Positions 63,861 to 64,000 of a stretch of 64,000 nucleotides of DNA are shown here, one piece after another; position 1 is the stretch's first letter; every line of letters starts with the position of its first letter. The notes below the pieces were generated by a model. That model was not told the DNA's origin. It ran no database searches and worked only from the letters and a program-made list of their open reading frames with translations. Position numbers and translations under genes: made by a program. The stretch is from an uncultured Spirochaetales bacterium (GTDB lineage: Bacteria > Spirochaetota > Spirochaetia > Sphaerochaetales > Sphaerochaetaceae): NCBI GenBank assembly GCA_902781545.1, contig CACZJR010000001.1:20145-84144 (forward strand). The letters run 5' to 3'.

Positions 63861-64000
63861 GTATTTTCAAAAGTAGACTCCTCCGGTTCGTTTGATTTGT
63901 CTTCATTTTTAAAAGTGGACTTCTTTCCCTTTTTACGACCCTTGGGAATTTCCGAAAGTACACGGTTCTCAAAGGTTTTACGGTGTTCTATCTCACCTTT
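63820..64000 (-). mobile_element. terminal part of an insertion sequence (IS21-like end structure)
   Basis: Homology to the kinase stops at about 63820, where TGTCAAG begins. Inside, AAAAGTGGAC at 63827-63836, AAAAGTAGAC at 63869-63878, and AAAAGTGGAC at 63911-63920 recur every 42 bp, with a decayed copy at 63954-63963. Several spaced end repeats and TG termini are features of the IS21 family. The family assignment is inference; the rest of the element lies past the right edge. Confidence 0.55.
63857..64000 (-). CDS. C-terminus of a probable transposase (partial)
   Basis: Frame open on the minus strand from the right edge to TAA at 63857-63859, giving 47 residues. It is basic then acidic, with IPKGRKKGKKSTF and a second STF 14 residues later, because the reading frame runs through the 42-bp end repeats. 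No domain is recognisable in so short a piece; the transposase call is from position only. Confidence 0.4.
   Translation of the reverse strand, partial: KGEIEHRKTFENRVLSEIPKGRKKGKKSTFKNEDKSNEPEESTFENT

Noticed and set aside
1..64000. CRISPR arrays, riboswitches, rRNA, prophage or integron structures
   Set aside because: No regularly spaced direct repeats of CRISPR size, no recognisable riboswitch core, and no phage structural or integrase gene was seen. The 42-bp-spaced decamers at the right edge are coding/IS-end repeats with only three to four units and no long repeat.

Overview
The window is a gene-dense bacterial chromosome segment of roughly 50% G+C. It carries about 48 protein genes, one tRNA and a truncated insertion element at the right edge. 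The most likely source is a spirochaete (Spirochaetota, Sphaerochaeta/Treponema-like, probably an anaerobic gut lineage). The grounds are inferential: signal peptides of the 'VFAQSAS' type on binding proteins, a RicT/PSP1 protein, a galactokinase-like protein beside rho-rpmE, a ferredoxin-linked aldehyde oxidoreductase, TRAP and CUT1 sugar uptake, and no respiratory genes. No marker gene settles the taxonomy.

Layout. 1-3870: end of a surface-polysaccharide operon (GT4 glycosyltransferase, ATP-grasp TupA-like protein, Wzi-like outer-membrane protein). 3880-8161: purD, TatD-family hydrolase, dusB and a degenerate AAA/DUF4143 protein. 8242-12580: amino-sugar operon with a strong promoter (beta-helix protein, glmM, nagB, and a second GlmM-like mutase with altered phosphate loops). 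12589-17715: TerB-like protein, CmpB-like membrane protein, SpoIIE-type phosphatase, YwaF-like membrane protein and a CelD-type acyltransferase. 17737-24017: information-processing block (tRNA-Val, ricT-like, rpsT, HU, lnt, rho, rpmE). 24133-31832: inactive-looking galactokinase homologue, nifS-nifU, nucleoside kinase, four-cluster ferredoxin plus aldehyde ferredoxin oxidoreductase, and a phosphodiesterase. 32061-36585: alpha/beta hydrolase, YihY, manA and a sodium/solute symporter.

36662-47700 is the most distinctive accessory locus. It has a membrane-bound AraC regulator, a DUF3502-type sugar-binding protein, a 1136-residue GH59 galactocerebrosidase-like enzyme with lectin-like repeats, two LplB/YtcP-type permeases and a GH2 beta-glucuronidase. 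The last three genes are divergent from the GH59 gene across a control region with inverted repeats. The set looks like an uptake-and-intracellular-cleavage system for a glycoside carrying beta-galactose and beta-glucuronic acid.

47798-55583 is a seven-gene arginine operon, argFGHCJBD, read leftward from a promoter overlapped by ArgR/AhrC-like boxes. 55736-62496 holds a HAD phosphatase, an AGE-family epimerase, a divergent cytoplasmic sulfatase and a DctPQM TRAP transporter. This suggests import, desulfation and epimerisation of a sulfated (amino)sugar. The histidine kinase that follows is broken at about 63820 by an element whose end carries AAAAGTGGAC-type repeats spaced exactly 42 bp apart.

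No CRISPR array, riboswitch or rRNA was seen, and no gene-free stretch exceeds 300 bases; the longest is the 297-base sulfatase/dctP intergenic region.
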